A stretch of DNA of 32,698 nt. It comes from JBDGRJ01 sp042218065. Lineage in GTDB: Bacteria > Patescibacteriota > Patescibacteriia > Magasanikbacterales > UBA922. The stretch's first letter is position 1. The number at the start of each line of letters is the position of its first letter. Shown here piece by piece: positions 1-6,447 of this stretch. The notes beneath the pieces are model-generated. The model did no database searches and was not told the origin of the DNA. It worked only from the letters and a program-made list of their open reading frames with translations. The stretch lies in assembly GCA_042218065.1 (NCBI GenBank), contig JBDGRL010000048.1:1-32698 (forward strand), in the 5' to 3' direction. The position numbers were made by a program, and so were the translations under genes.

Positions 1-202
1 ACAAATCTTCTATTTTCTGCTTAACATCCTGCACTTTTTTATGGTCAATTTTTTCTTTTATCTTTTTTCTAATTTCTTTGCTGGCTTTAGTAAGCTGACT
101 AACTTCTTGATGTAGTTCCTGTATTAGTTCTTGAGCTTTTTCAATCTTAGTTTCTACATCGACATCAGGATCATTCAGGATTTTTTGTGTATCTTTGTCC
201 AT
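1..202 (-). CDS. Charged helical protein, 3' part cut by window edge
   Basis: An open frame starts at an ATG at 202 and runs off the left edge, so only the first 67 residues are visible. They are strongly helical and charged, with many K, E and Q in a heptad-like pattern from about residue 16 on, and no signal peptide or membrane segment. A coiled-coil or helical-bundle protein is likely. It begins 13 bases after the end of the gene at 216-605 and is probably in the same transcript. I do not recognise the family and assign no function. Confidence 0.6.
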   Translation of the reverse strand, partial: MDKDTQKILNDPDVDVETKIEKAQELIQELHQEVSQLTKASKEIRKKIKEKIDHKKVQDVKQKIEDL

Positions 203-215
203 ATTTTTTTATTAT

Positions 216-605
216 TTACTCTTCGTATTTTTCTTCTTGCTGATCAAGCAAGCCTTCACACTCATCAATAAAGTTATCTAATGCTGCTTGAACTTTTTCT
301 TCATAATTCTCTACATTTTTCTCCCAAAATTGCTGCCATCTTTCAGCACTAACTTCACCTTCTTGCTTTTGCAGATCAGCAAACTCCTGGGCTGACTCTT
401 CGTCGAGCTCAGGAATCAATTCTTGCCCAACTCTATACTGAGCATGAGACATAAGTTTCGGCATAAAAGACTCTAGCTGTTCTTGATTTAGATTAGCTAT
501 CTCAGGATCTCTTTTTGCAAATTCTTTAATAAGGTACTGAGCCATTGGCCCCCAGTTATTAGCCTGCTGACCTTGATCTTCACTTGAATTTGACTGCGCT
601 GTCAT
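216..605 (-). CDS. Small acidic protein, DUF5663-like
   Basis: This 129-aa protein is soluble, acidic and mostly helical, with no signal peptide or membrane segment. The N-terminus (about 1-20) is Q/N/S-rich and probably disordered. The middle has an LDEESAQEFADLQKQ stretch, and the C-terminus is a run of Glu-rich helix ending in EEKYEE. The L-D/P-E-E-x pattern followed by E-x-F-x-x-L recalls the small DUF5663-type proteins common in Patescibacteria, but that is recall of a pattern, not a match I could test. It lies between the zinc-ribbon gene (33 bases upstream) and the next small gene (13 bases downstream), all minus strand, so a three-gene transcript is likely. The function is unknown. 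Confidence 0.65.
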   Translation of the reverse strand: MTAQSNSSEDQGQQANNWGPMAQYLIKEFAKRDPEIANLNQEQLESFMPKLMSHAQYRVGQELIPELDEESAQEFADLQKQEGEVSAERWQQFWEKNVENYEEKVQAALDNFIDECEGLLDQQEEKYEE

Positions 606-638
606 AGTTAATTTATTAATGTAAAATAAATTTAAGAC

Positions 639-806
639 TTACTTACCTTCTTCCACGACTTCTACACCTACTTCACCATCGTCATCAATGTATCTTACTA
701 GAAGATTAATACCACACATATTACATTCTACAATATCATCTTCAGATAGGTCGGGATAGCTTGTTAAATCGACTTCGTTTTTGCACTCTGGACAAAAAAG
801 TTGCAT
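639..806 (-). CDS. LysW-like zinc-ribbon small protein
   Basis: A 55-aa frame starts at ATG 806 and begins MQLFCPECKNEVDL. Two CxxC knuckles (C5/C8 and C28/C31) and the acidic tail fit the zinc-ribbon family of LysW/ArgW and related rubredoxin-like proteins. LysW is the amino-group carrier that an ATP-grasp ligase charges on its C-terminal glutamate. Here the last residue is Lys (EEGK), not Glu, and no LysX, ArgC-like or LysZ-like neighbour is present, so a carrier role is not supported. A structural or regulatory zinc-ribbon protein is the safer call. It is the first gene of the minus-strand small-protein group, with a TATAAT box about 27 bases upstream. Confidence 0.75.
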   Translation of the reverse strand: MQLFCPECKNEVDLTSYPDLSEDDIVECNMCGINLLVRYIDDDGEVGVEVVEEGK

Positions 807-832
807 AATATTACTTTACTTATTAAGCTTTT

Positions 833-838
833 ATTATA
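833..838 (-). promoter_or_regulatory. Probable -10 box for the zinc-ribbon gene
   Basis: On the minus strand this reads TATAAT, 26 bases before the ATG at 806. The best -35 candidate (TTAAAT, 16-base spacer) is weak. The expected transcript start near 826 gives a leader of about 20 bases, like other leaders in the window. Confidence 0.45.
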
Positions 839-874
839 GTAGCAAAAGGTGTTTATTTAAGCAAACCTAATATT

Positions 875-1759
875 GTGAAAACCCCCCAAAATAAAAAGCC
901 GAAACTAGCTAAAAAATTGAATGTAAAAAATATATACTTCAAACGAGAAGATCTACACCCATATGGATCGCACAAGGGTAGATCAATACCTAAAATGATT
1001 AACCATTATTCAAAACAAGATAAAAGAAAGTTTGTAATATCCTCTTCTGGAAACGCAGCTTTAGCTGCAGCAAAAAAAGTGTTAGATGCCGAAGATGAAA
1101 TAAAATTAAAGATATTTGTCGGAAAAAAAATAAATACTGACAAGTTAACAAAAATCAAGGAGCTCGCACAAAAATCTTCCCAAATTGAATTAGAACAAAA
1201 ACAAAGACCAAAGCAGTCAGCTTTTCAAAAAAATAAAGAGTCGGACTGGGTGTATCTCCGACAATCTACTGACGATATTGCTTTGAAAGGCTACAAAATT
1301 TTAGCAAATGAGTTGAGTAAGATAGAAGATCTACAAGCTGTTTTCATCCCAGCCTCCTCCGGTACTACAGCTCAAGGTATATTTGAAGGATTCAAAGAAA
1401 ATAAAAACAACTCAAAACAAATACCTGAAATCCACATAGTCCAAACCGAGTATTGTCATCCTATAGCCGAAGAGTTTGACCAAGATTTTCAAGACCAAGA
1501 CAACCGCTCAATTGCATCTGCCATTGTAGATAAAATTGCCCACAGAAGAGAAAAAGTCATCGAAGCTGTAAAAGAAAGTAGTGGCTCGGGCTGGGTTTTA
1601 TCTGATGAAAAAATAAAAGAAGCTCAAAATATTGTTAAGAAAAATACCGATCTGGATATATCTGCAAATAGTGCTCTTTCTATAGGGGCGCTGCAAAAAG
1701 CTAAAAATCAGGATTGGAGCTGGAAGGGATCAATTTGTTGCTTGGTTTGTGGGGAATAA
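875..1759 (+). CDS. Threonine-synthase-like PLP enzyme (fold type II)
   Basis: A 294-aa pyridoxal-phosphate enzyme of the tryptophan-synthase-beta/threonine-synthase fold. Visible motifs are KREDLHPYGSHKGR with K34 as the likely Schiff-base lysine, SSSGNAA (57-62) contacting cofactor or substrate, and the glycine-rich phosphate cradle PASSGTTAQG (159-168). The C-terminus (ISANSALSIGAL, then CLVCGE) matches the family. It is clearly shorter than classical threonine synthases (roughly 350-450 aa), with little sequence before the catalytic lysine. The start is GTG at 875; the frame is open upstream to a stop at 824 but offers no ATG, GTG or TTG. No threonine-pathway gene is nearby, so threonine synthase, threonine/serine dehydratase or another lyase all remain possible. 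Confidence is high for the fold and low for the substrate. Confidence 0.8.
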   Translation: MKTPQNKKPKLAKKLNVKNIYFKREDLHPYGSHKGRSIPKMINHYSKQDKRKFVISSSGNAALAAAKKVLDAEDEIKLKIFVGKKINTDKLTKIKELAQKSSQIELEQKQRPKQSAFQKNKESDWVYLRQSTDDIALKGYKILANELSKIEDLQAVFIPASSGTTAQGIFEGFKENKNNSKQIPEIHIVQTEYCHPIAEEFDQDFQDQDNRSIASAIVDKIAHRREKVIEAVKESSGSGWVLSDEKIKEAQNIVKKNTDLDISANSALSIGALQKAKNQDWSWKGSICCLVCGE

Positions 1760-1803
1760 ATTATCTTTTAAAAACCCCCCTTCTAACTGAGTAAAATTAA
1801 AAA

Positions 1804-1825
1804 CCACCTGACGCTAATCAGGTGG
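1804..1825 (-). terminator. Rho-independent terminator reading leftward
   Basis: Perfect 8-bp inverted repeat CCACCTGA / TCAGGTGG with a 6-base loop. The T-rich tail (TTTTTAATTTT) follows it only on the minus strand; on the plus strand it is followed by CCCCCC. It therefore fits a minus-strand transcript, while the flanking recognisable genes are both on the plus strand. It may also serve the end of the gene at 875-1759. Confidence 0.6.
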
Positions 1826-1855
1826 CCCCCCTTGAAAACATAATTACTTAAATCC

Positions 1856-1957
1856 TTACCACAATATTTTTCCATTTTTTATTGTTAAAAGCTCATAATG
1901 ACCAGGTCCAGTTCTAGTCCACAGTAGTGAGTAATTATTTTTATCTAGACAAGCCAT
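1856..1957 (-). CDS. Possible 33-aa small protein
   Basis: A short frame (ATG at 1957, TAA at 1856) encodes a 33-aa peptide starting MACLDKNNYSLLW and ending LLTIKNGKILW. The case for it is indirect: it fills the 261-base gap between the PLP enzyme and glyA, and a minus-strand terminator (1804-1825) lies 30 bases after its stop with no other minus-strand gene to serve. There is no Shine-Dalgarno site and no convincing promoter. It could be a chance frame within a non-coding RNA. The rest of this gap holds the glyA promoter and nothing else I can name. Confidence 0.3.
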   Translation of the reverse strand: MACLDKNNYSLLWTRTGPGHYELLTIKNGKILW

Positions 1958-1959
1958 AA

Positions 1960-1988
1960 TTGTAAAAAAAGTATTGCAATGTTAAAAT
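1960..1988 (+). promoter_or_regulatory. Predicted sigma-70 promoter of glyA
   Basis: TTGTAA (1960-1965), a 17-base spacer and TAAAAT (1983-1988). The expected start near 1995 leaves a leader of about 26 bases without a Shine-Dalgarno site before the ATG at 2021. Confidence 0.5.
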
Positions 1989-2020
1989 TAGACAGAGTTA
2001 ATATAAGAAAATAATTTAAT

Positions 2021-3319
2021 ATGAAACGACCTAATCTGAAACAAAAAGACCCAAAAATAAACCAACTAATAAAAGAAGAAAAAGAGAGACAAAACAACGG
2101 ATTAGAGATGATCCCCTCAGAAAACCATACTACCGAAGCAGTACTGGAAGCCCTCAGCAGTAGACTCACAGATAAATATTCAGAAGGGTATCCAGGCAAA
2201 AGATATTATGGGGGGTGTGAAATAATAGATAAAGTCGAAACATTAGCACAAGACCGAGCAAAAGAAATATTCGGAGCTGACCATGCAAATGTACAACCAC
2301 TATCAGGTTCTCCTGCCAATCTTGCAGTATATTTTGCTTTGATGGAACCGGGAGATACACTACTGGGCTTTGACCTTTCTCATGGCGGACATATGAGCCA
2401 CGGTCTATCAGTAAACTTCTCAGGTACTTACTATAATGCAGTCAAATACGGCTGCAGAAAAGAAGATGGGCTGATAGACATAGATCAAATGAGAGAGCTG
2501 GCCCACGAGCATGAGCCAGAGTTGATAGTGACCGGCGGAAGTGCTTATCCTCAAGAATATGAATGGAGCAAATACAAACAAGTTGCAGATGAAGTAGACG
2601 CATACATGCTCGCTGATATGAGCCACGTAGCGGGCTTGGTAGCAGGTGGAGCTCACCCGAATCCGGTAGGTACGGCTGATGTAGTAACTACTACGACCCA
2701 TAAAACCCTGCGAGGACCCAGAGGAGCTGTAATACTAGCTAATGGCAAGGAATCTACTCCTTTAAAAAATGTAGAAGAGAAAAAAGAAAACATTCCGACC
2801 CTGATCGATCGGGCCATTATTCCGGGCCTGCAAGGTGGACCACACAATCATCAGATTGCCGCTATGGCAGTCGTCTTCAAACAAGCTTTGAGCGATAGCT
2901 TTAATGATTACGCTGACCAGATCATTAAAAATGCTAAAACCTTAGCTGAAGAATTTAGACAAAGAGGTTATGAGATAATTACCGGAGGCACCGACACTCA
3001 CCTGCTGTTGATCGATATCACTAGCAAAGACACTACGGGTAAACCAGCAGAAAAAGCATTGGGGAAAGCCGGAATTACAGTCAATAAAAATGCTATCCCG
3101 TTTGATGACAGAAAACCATACGACCCTTCCGGGATCCGTCTAGGTACTCCTGCCTTAACCTCTCGTGGAATGAAAGAGCCAGAAATGGAGCAGATAGCTG
3201 AACTGATAGATAGAGTAATTGAAAATATAGATAATGAGGAAGAAATTGAGAAAGTGCACCAAAAAGTGCAGAAATTATGTGAAGAATTTCCAATAAAAGA
3301 AGAATTCGGTTTTAAATAA
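2021..3319 (+). CDS. glyA: Serine hydroxymethyltransferase
   Basis: A 432-aa fold-type I PLP enzyme that interconverts serine and glycine with tetrahydrofolate, feeding one-carbon units to nucleotide synthesis in the cytoplasm. Family signatures are all present: NGLEMIPSENHTT near the N-terminus, DKYSEGYPGKRYYGG (51-65), LSGSPANLAVY (94-104), LADMSHVAGLVAGG (197-210, with D199 and H202 by the cofactor ring), and TTTTHKTLRGPRG (223-235, with K228 the PLP lysine). GGPHNHQIAA and the C-terminal GIRLGTPALTSRG also match. Length is normal and the frame intact. It has its own promoter (1960-1988) and looks monocistronic, ending against a hairpin that serves the convergent gene. No glycine riboswitch is visible upstream. 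Confidence 0.97.
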   Translation: MKRPNLKQKDPKINQLIKEEKERQNNGLEMIPSENHTTEAVLEALSSRLTDKYSEGYPGKRYYGGCEIIDKVETLAQDRAKEIFGADHANVQPLSGSPANLAVYFALMEPGDTLLGFDLSHGGHMSHGLSVNFSGTYYNAVKYGCRKEDGLIDIDQMRELAHEHEPELIVTGGSAYPQEYEWSKYKQVADEVDAYMLADMSHVAGLVAGGAHPNPVGTADVVTTTTHKTLRGPRGAVILANGKESTPLKNVEEKKENIPTLIDRAIIPGLQGGPHNHQIAAMAVVFKQALSDSFNDYADQIIKNAKTLAEEFRQRGYEIITGGTDTHLLLIDITSKDTTGKPAEKALGKAGITVNKNAIPFDDRKPYDPSGIRLGTPALTSRGMKEPEMEQIAELIDRVIENIDNEEEIEKVHQKVQKLCEEFPIKEEFGFK

Positions 3320-3323
3320 AAAT

Positions 3324-3347
3324 CCTCACCCGCAGTTGCAGGTGAGG
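3324..3347 (-). terminator. Terminator of the 69-aa gene, shared with glyA end
   Basis: Stem CCTCACC / GGTGAGG with a 10-base loop. Read on the minus strand it is preceded by GGGGG and followed by ATTTTTATTT, so it terminates the gene at 3376-3585. On the plus strand the 3' side is CCCCC, so it is a poor intrinsic terminator for glyA. The layout (CTTGGGGG, hairpin, T tract) repeats that of the hairpin at 1804-1825. Confidence 0.7.
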
Positions 3348-3375
3348 CCCCCAAGATTACAGAAAGGAAAAAGAA

Positions 3376-3585
3376 CTAAACCTTACCAAATAGCAACTCT
3401 AAAAAGCTTGGTTTTTCAGGCTGCTCTCTTTTTTTACGAACTATTCTAGCCGTAAAACCATGCTCAGTTTCTTCAACTCGCTCGGTATCATAATTTTCAT
3501 CCCCTCTGATAATAGCAATGCAGTCTTCTACCTCAGTCGCACCTTCTTCTTTCTTTTCTTTCTCGAAAACTTCAAAACCAAACAT
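3376..3585 (-). CDS. Small charged protein of unknown function
   Basis: I place the start at ATG 3585, giving 69 aa that begin MFGFEVFEKEKK, because a full GGAGGT lies 4 bases upstream (3590-3595). In-frame ATGs at 3615 and 3597 lie at or before that site and lack one. The protein is highly charged, with a central IIRGDENYDTERVEETEHGFTA-like hydrophilic segment, a basic KKRE patch and a hydrophobic C-terminal FLELLFGKV. It has no signal peptide or membrane span. It is divergent from tsaE and has its own promoter and terminator, so it is an independent unit. I do not recognise the family. Confidence 0.7.
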   Translation of the reverse strand: MFGFEVFEKEKKEEGATEVEDCIAIIRGDENYDTERVEETEHGFTARIVRKKREQPEKPSFLELLFGKV

Positions 3586-3589
3586 AAAC

Positions 3590-3595
3590 ACCTCC
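3590..3595 (-). promoter_or_regulatory. Shine-Dalgarno site deciding the start at 3585
   Basis: GGAGGT on the minus strand, 4 bases before the ATG. It is one of only two clear Shine-Dalgarno sites in the window. Confidence 0.75.
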
Positions 3596-3604
3596 ATGCT
3601 CAAG

Positions 3605-3634
3605 TTAAACTCCAACTCACTTTTTTATTATAAT
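3605..3634 (+). promoter_or_regulatory. Predicted promoter toward tsaE
   Basis: Consensus -10 TATAAT (3629-3634) with a weak -35 TTAAAC (3605-3610) at 18 bases. The expected start near 3641 gives a leader of about 32 bases to the TTG at 3673. Confidence 0.45.
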
Positions 3635-3654
3635 ACATCTACTTTTATAAGCAA
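3627..3654 (-). promoter_or_regulatory. Predicted promoter of the 69-aa gene
   Basis: On the minus strand: TTGCTT (3649-3654), 16-base spacer, TATAAT (3627-3632). This -10 box overlaps the plus-strand -10 box by four bases in the near-palindrome ATTATAAT, so the two divergent promoters should compete. Confidence 0.55.
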
Positions 3655-3672
3655 ATAGATAATTTAAAAAGC

Positions 3673-4104
3673 TTGAAAACTACCAATTCAACCAAGGAAA
3701 CAATAGAACTTGCTCAAAAGTTTGCTAAAAAAATAGATGCAGGTGATATTTTATTACTTGAAGGCGAACTGGGTTCAGGCAAAACCACTTTTGTAAAGGG
3801 GGTTTGTGAATACTTCGGAATTAATGAATCTGAAGTCCGTAGCCCCACCTTTACCCTCATGAATACCTATACAACCTTGAAACACCAAGATCAAGCGGAG
3901 CAAATAGTACATATAGACACCTATAGAATGGACGAACCGCAAGAGTTGATAGATATAGGGATGGAAGAACACCTAGATGATAAAAATTCTATTGTGTTAG
4001 TAGAGTGGCCTGAAAAAATTAAAAATTTAGTGAAAAAAAGGAATATTAAAAAGATAAAATTTAAGCATCTAGAAAATAACAGAAGAAAAATTAAAACTAC
4101 TTAA
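3673..4104 (+). CDS. tsaE: tRNA t6A biosynthesis ATPase TsaE
   Basis: A 143-aa P-loop ATPase that works with TsaB and TsaD to make threonylcarbamoyladenosine at position 37 of ANN-decoding tRNAs. It shows the Walker A motif GELGSGKTTF (31-40), the family motif VRSPTFTLMNTY (about 55-66), IDTYRM as the Walker B region, and the VEWPEKI signature near residue 116. Length is typical. The start appears to be TTG at 3673; no in-frame ATG precedes the P-loop at a sensible distance. No Shine-Dalgarno site is present. Neither tsaB nor tsaD is in the window. The gene meets the UMP kinase gene tail to tail with a 4-base overlap. Confidence 0.93.
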   Translation: MKTTNSTKETIELAQKFAKKIDAGDILLLEGELGSGKTTFVKGVCEYFGINESEVRSPTFTLMNTYTTLKHQDQAEQIVHIDTYRMDEPQELIDIGMEEHLDDKNSIVLVEWPEKIKNLVKKRNIKKIKFKHLENNRRKIKTT

Positions 4105-4784
4105 CTAATAACCGTCCCCTCAAACTCTTCTCCATCAAACACCTTCTTTACTCTCTGCAAATCTGCAGCATCGACAATAGATACCTCCAATCCAAGCTCT
4201 TGTGCTTTCTCACTAGCTACCGGATCGAAAGGAGAGTGGATTCCCGGCTCCCACTCATCAGGAATGATATCCTCTCTAAACTCCTGCCACGAGATGGACT
4301 GAATTGGTTCAGCGTCTTCATATTTAGACGGATCCTTATTATATACATACTCTACATTCGATAGGTTTATCACCTCTTGGGCTCCATAACTTTCCGCCAT
4401 CAATACAGCATCGGTGTCAGTTGAACAGCCTGGTTTCCACCCGGATGCTACTATTATCGGCTTATCTGTTTCTACTTTTTTTGTCGGATCTTGGACTATC
4501 TCTTCATAAGCATAATCCTTAAAAATTCTTTTTACAAACTGAGCATTCAGCACCGTAGCATCTATACCCATCCAGTCCAGCTCCTCTTCAGAATACCCAT
4601 TCACCCCCTCTAGAGCATTTTGGTACCTACGTGCAGTATCTCCTCCTCCTATAATAAAAACAAATGTAGAGCTTTTTTGCTCTACTTGCTTGACGATTAA
4701 ATCTCTAAATTGTGTTAAAAAATCAATATTAAAGCCGTTTTCCGGCGCTATTATTGAACCACCGATTGATAATATTTTTCTCAT
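4101..4784 (-). CDS. pyrH: UMP kinase, archaeal-type
   Basis: A 227-aa amino-acid-kinase-fold protein that phosphorylates UMP to UDP. It opens MRKILSIGGSII, the GGS loop of archaeal UMP kinases, not the LKLSGE of typical bacterial PyrH. It continues with IIGGGDTARRY (about 44-54), LDWMGIDATVLNAQF, the uridylate-loop-like GWKPGCSTDTDAVLMAE, and NLSNVEYVYNKDP, the nucleotide-binding segment of the fold. The C-terminus HSPFDPVASEKAQELG is also typical. It starts 9 bases after the holin-like gene, so the two are probably co-transcribed. The last four bases (TTAA) hold both its stop and that of tsaE. Other amino-acid kinases such as acetylglutamate kinase fit less well. Confidence 0.88.
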   Translation of the reverse strand: MRKILSIGGSIIAPENGFNIDFLTQFRDLIVKQVEQKSSTFVFIIGGGDTARRYQNALEGVNGYSEEELDWMGIDATVLNAQFVKRIFKDYAYEEIVQDPTKKVETDKPIIVASGWKPGCSTDTDAVLMAESYGAQEVINLSNVEYVYNKDPSKYEDAEPIQSISWQEFREDIIPDEWEPGIHSPFDPVASEKAQELGLEVSIVDAADLQRVKKVFDGEEFEGTVIS

Positions 4785-4793
4785 GTGTTTTGA

Positions 4794-5135
4794 TTATGTT
4801 GTTTCAAGTAACTCTACTACCAGCCAGTTTCCGGCCGAAAGTAGCAATGCTCCTACTACTGCCGGCCAAAAACCAGCTACTGTAAGACCTTCTACAAAAG
4901 AAGCAACAAACCAAAACAGCAGTCCGTTAATCACAAAGGTGAACAGACCCAGAGTCAAAATATTCAACGGAAGAGTGAAAAATACCAGGATCGGCTTCAA
5001 GACAGCATTTACCAGCCCCAAAAATACAGCGGTAATCAAGGCCATATAAATCCCCGACACCTCTACTCCGGGCACCAAATATGCTATGCCTAATAAAATT
5101 AAAGCTGTAAAAACCCAGCGAGCTAAGAGATGCAT
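4794..5135 (-). CDS. Four-helix membrane protein, phage-holin IV family
   Basis: A 113-aa hydrophobic protein with four predicted membrane helices (about 5-22, 28-50, 57-80 and 86-108), matching the widespread mycobacterial-type phage holin family IV. Members are small inner-membrane proteins of unknown cellular role, mostly not lytic. The motif GLVNAVLKPILVFFTLPLN between helices 2 and 3, followed by LTLGLFTFVINGLLF, is characteristic. It sits 9 bases upstream of the UMP kinase gene and has a good promoter, so it leads a two-gene unit. The co-transcription gives no obvious functional link. Confidence 0.85.
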   Translation of the reverse strand: MHLLARWVFTALILLGIAYLVPGVEVSGIYMALITAVFLGLVNAVLKPILVFFTLPLNILTLGLFTFVINGLLFWFVASFVEGLTVAGFWPAVVGALLLSAGNWLVVELLETT

Positions 5136-5161
5136 AAGAAAGTAGTTTATAACTCTCCAAT

Positions 5162-5190
5162 ATGATAAAGTAAAAAAAGAAAAATTGCAA
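5162..5190 (-). promoter_or_regulatory. Predicted promoter of the holin-like/UMP kinase unit
   Basis: On the minus strand: TTGCAA (5185-5190), 17-base spacer, TATCAT (5162-5167). Expected start near 5155, about 20 bases before the ATG at 5135. Confidence 0.5.
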
Positions 5191-5212
5191 GTTAAACCAC
5201 ACCCTTATCTTT

Positions 5213-6442
5213 ATGGAAACAGAAAATAGTAAATATTGTCCACACTGCTTACCTAAAAAAAATAAATATCATATAGAAGAGAGAGTTGATTTTCTTGTAA
5301 ATAAAGCATGCTATTTTTTCTCCAAGATTTCGATGTCCCTAATCTCTACTTCGATTTTTTTAAGATTATCACAAAAACTCTCAGTTTCACTGATTAAAAT
5401 ATTATCTGCATTAAATTTAGCTGAGCACGAATATGATCCAGAAGAAAATAGGCTCCGCAATAGGGTTTTAATATTTTTTAAAAAAGGAAAAGAGCTTGGC
5501 TTGGATTTAAGTGCAGTTAAGATTTTAGGTTACTACGGTGATGAGTTCAGACTTAAGCATAAAGGTAAAACCTTCTATTTTCCCGGAGTTCCTATAAAAA
5601 TTAACGATCATGGTAGTTTTGATGCAGATATAAGAGAAAAAGAAAAGTTTAAAAAGTTACTTAGGAAACACGATTTTCCAACTCCCGATGGCGACACTTG
5701 TTATACTTACTCCAAAGCAAAAAAGATAAAAGAAAACCTGGAGTACCCATTAGTAGTTAAGCCAGCCGATGGGTCTCTGAGTGCTCACACTTTTATAAAA
5801 GTAAGTTCTGATGAAAAATTCAAGCAGGCATTTGAAATAGCAAGACAATTCAGGTTTAAAGTTATGATAGAAGACTACATACCCGGCGACTTATTTAGAG
5901 CTACAACTATAGGGCAAGAGAAGGTATATGTGTGCAAAAAAGAACCAGCAAACGTTGTCGGTGACGGACAGTCAAATTTAAAAGAGCTAATAAAAAAGAA
6001 AAACTCAAATCCTAAAAGAGGTGGTGTAAATCAAAGAAATACAACTTTGCATAAAATTCCTAATAATGAATTTTTGAATAAAAACTTAAAATCAAAAAAT
6101 ATTACTTTAGATTATGTACCAGATAAAGAAGAAAAAGTTTATCTACATGACAAAGCAATATTATCTCAAGGATGCGATGTAATCAATAAAACCACAAAAA
6201 CCCACCCAAAAACTAAAGAGATGCTTATCAAAATTTCTAAAATAATAGATAATAACTTGATTGGCTTTGATTTTATTTGCACTGACCCCTCAAAACCTCC
6301 GAAACAGCAAGAATTTGCCATCATAGAAGCAAACTCTTTCCCTTATGCTGATATGCACCAGATACCCTCTCATGGTTCTGCTGAACCAGTTGCTGAAAAA
6401 ACTTGGGAAATGGTTCTGGATAGACTCGAGCGAACCAATTGA
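5213..6442 (+). CDS. Cyanophycin-synthetase-like ATP-grasp ligase, stand-alone
   Basis: A 409-aa protein. The first 135 residues hold a YCPHC motif (8-12), a stretch with possible amphipathic or weakly hydrophobic helices (32-70) and a basic region. From about 140 to 400 it is an ATP-grasp domain: YPLVVKPADGS (178-188) with the ATP-binding lysine, IEDYIPGDLFR (219-229), EPANVVGDGQSN (244-255), and IIEANSFP (370-377), the Mg-binding E and N. The PAxVVGDG element is characteristic of cyanophycin synthetase and GshF-type ligases, which join amino acids by an acyl-phosphate. The Mur-ligase half of cyanophycin synthetase is absent and no cyanophycinase is nearby. The substrate is unknown; a small-peptide or amino-acid ligase is likely. 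It is convergent with the comEC hydrolase gene, 5 bases apart. Confidence 0.8.
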   Translation: METENSKYCPHCLPKKNKYHIEERVDFLVNKACYFFSKISMSLISTSIFLRLSQKLSVSLIKILSALNLAEHEYDPEENRLRNRVLIFFKKGKELGLDLSAVKILGYYGDEFRLKHKGKTFYFPGVPIKINDHGSFDADIREKEKFKKLLRKHDFPTPDGDTCYTYSKAKKIKENLEYPLVVKPADGSLSAHTFIKVSSDEKFKQAFEIARQFRFKVMIEDYIPGDLFRATTIGQEKVYVCKKEPANVVGDGQSNLKELIKKKNSNPKRGGVNQRNTTLHKIPNNEFLNKNLKSKNITLDYVPDKEEKVYLHDKAILSQGCDVINKTTKTHPKTKEMLIKISKIIDNNLIGFDFICTDPSKPPKQQEFAIIEANSFPYADMHQIPSHGSAEPVAEKTWEMVLDRLERTN

Positions 6443-6447
6443 AATAT

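Noticed and set aside
1760..2020. Glycine riboswitch or other leader element before glyA
   Set aside because: The predicted glyA leader is only about 26 bases, and the hairpin in the gap is a leftward terminator.
4690..5049. 119-codon plus-strand frame opposite the UMP kinase and holin-like genes
   Set aside because: Antisense to two recognisable genes; low-complexity T/N/S/P composition.
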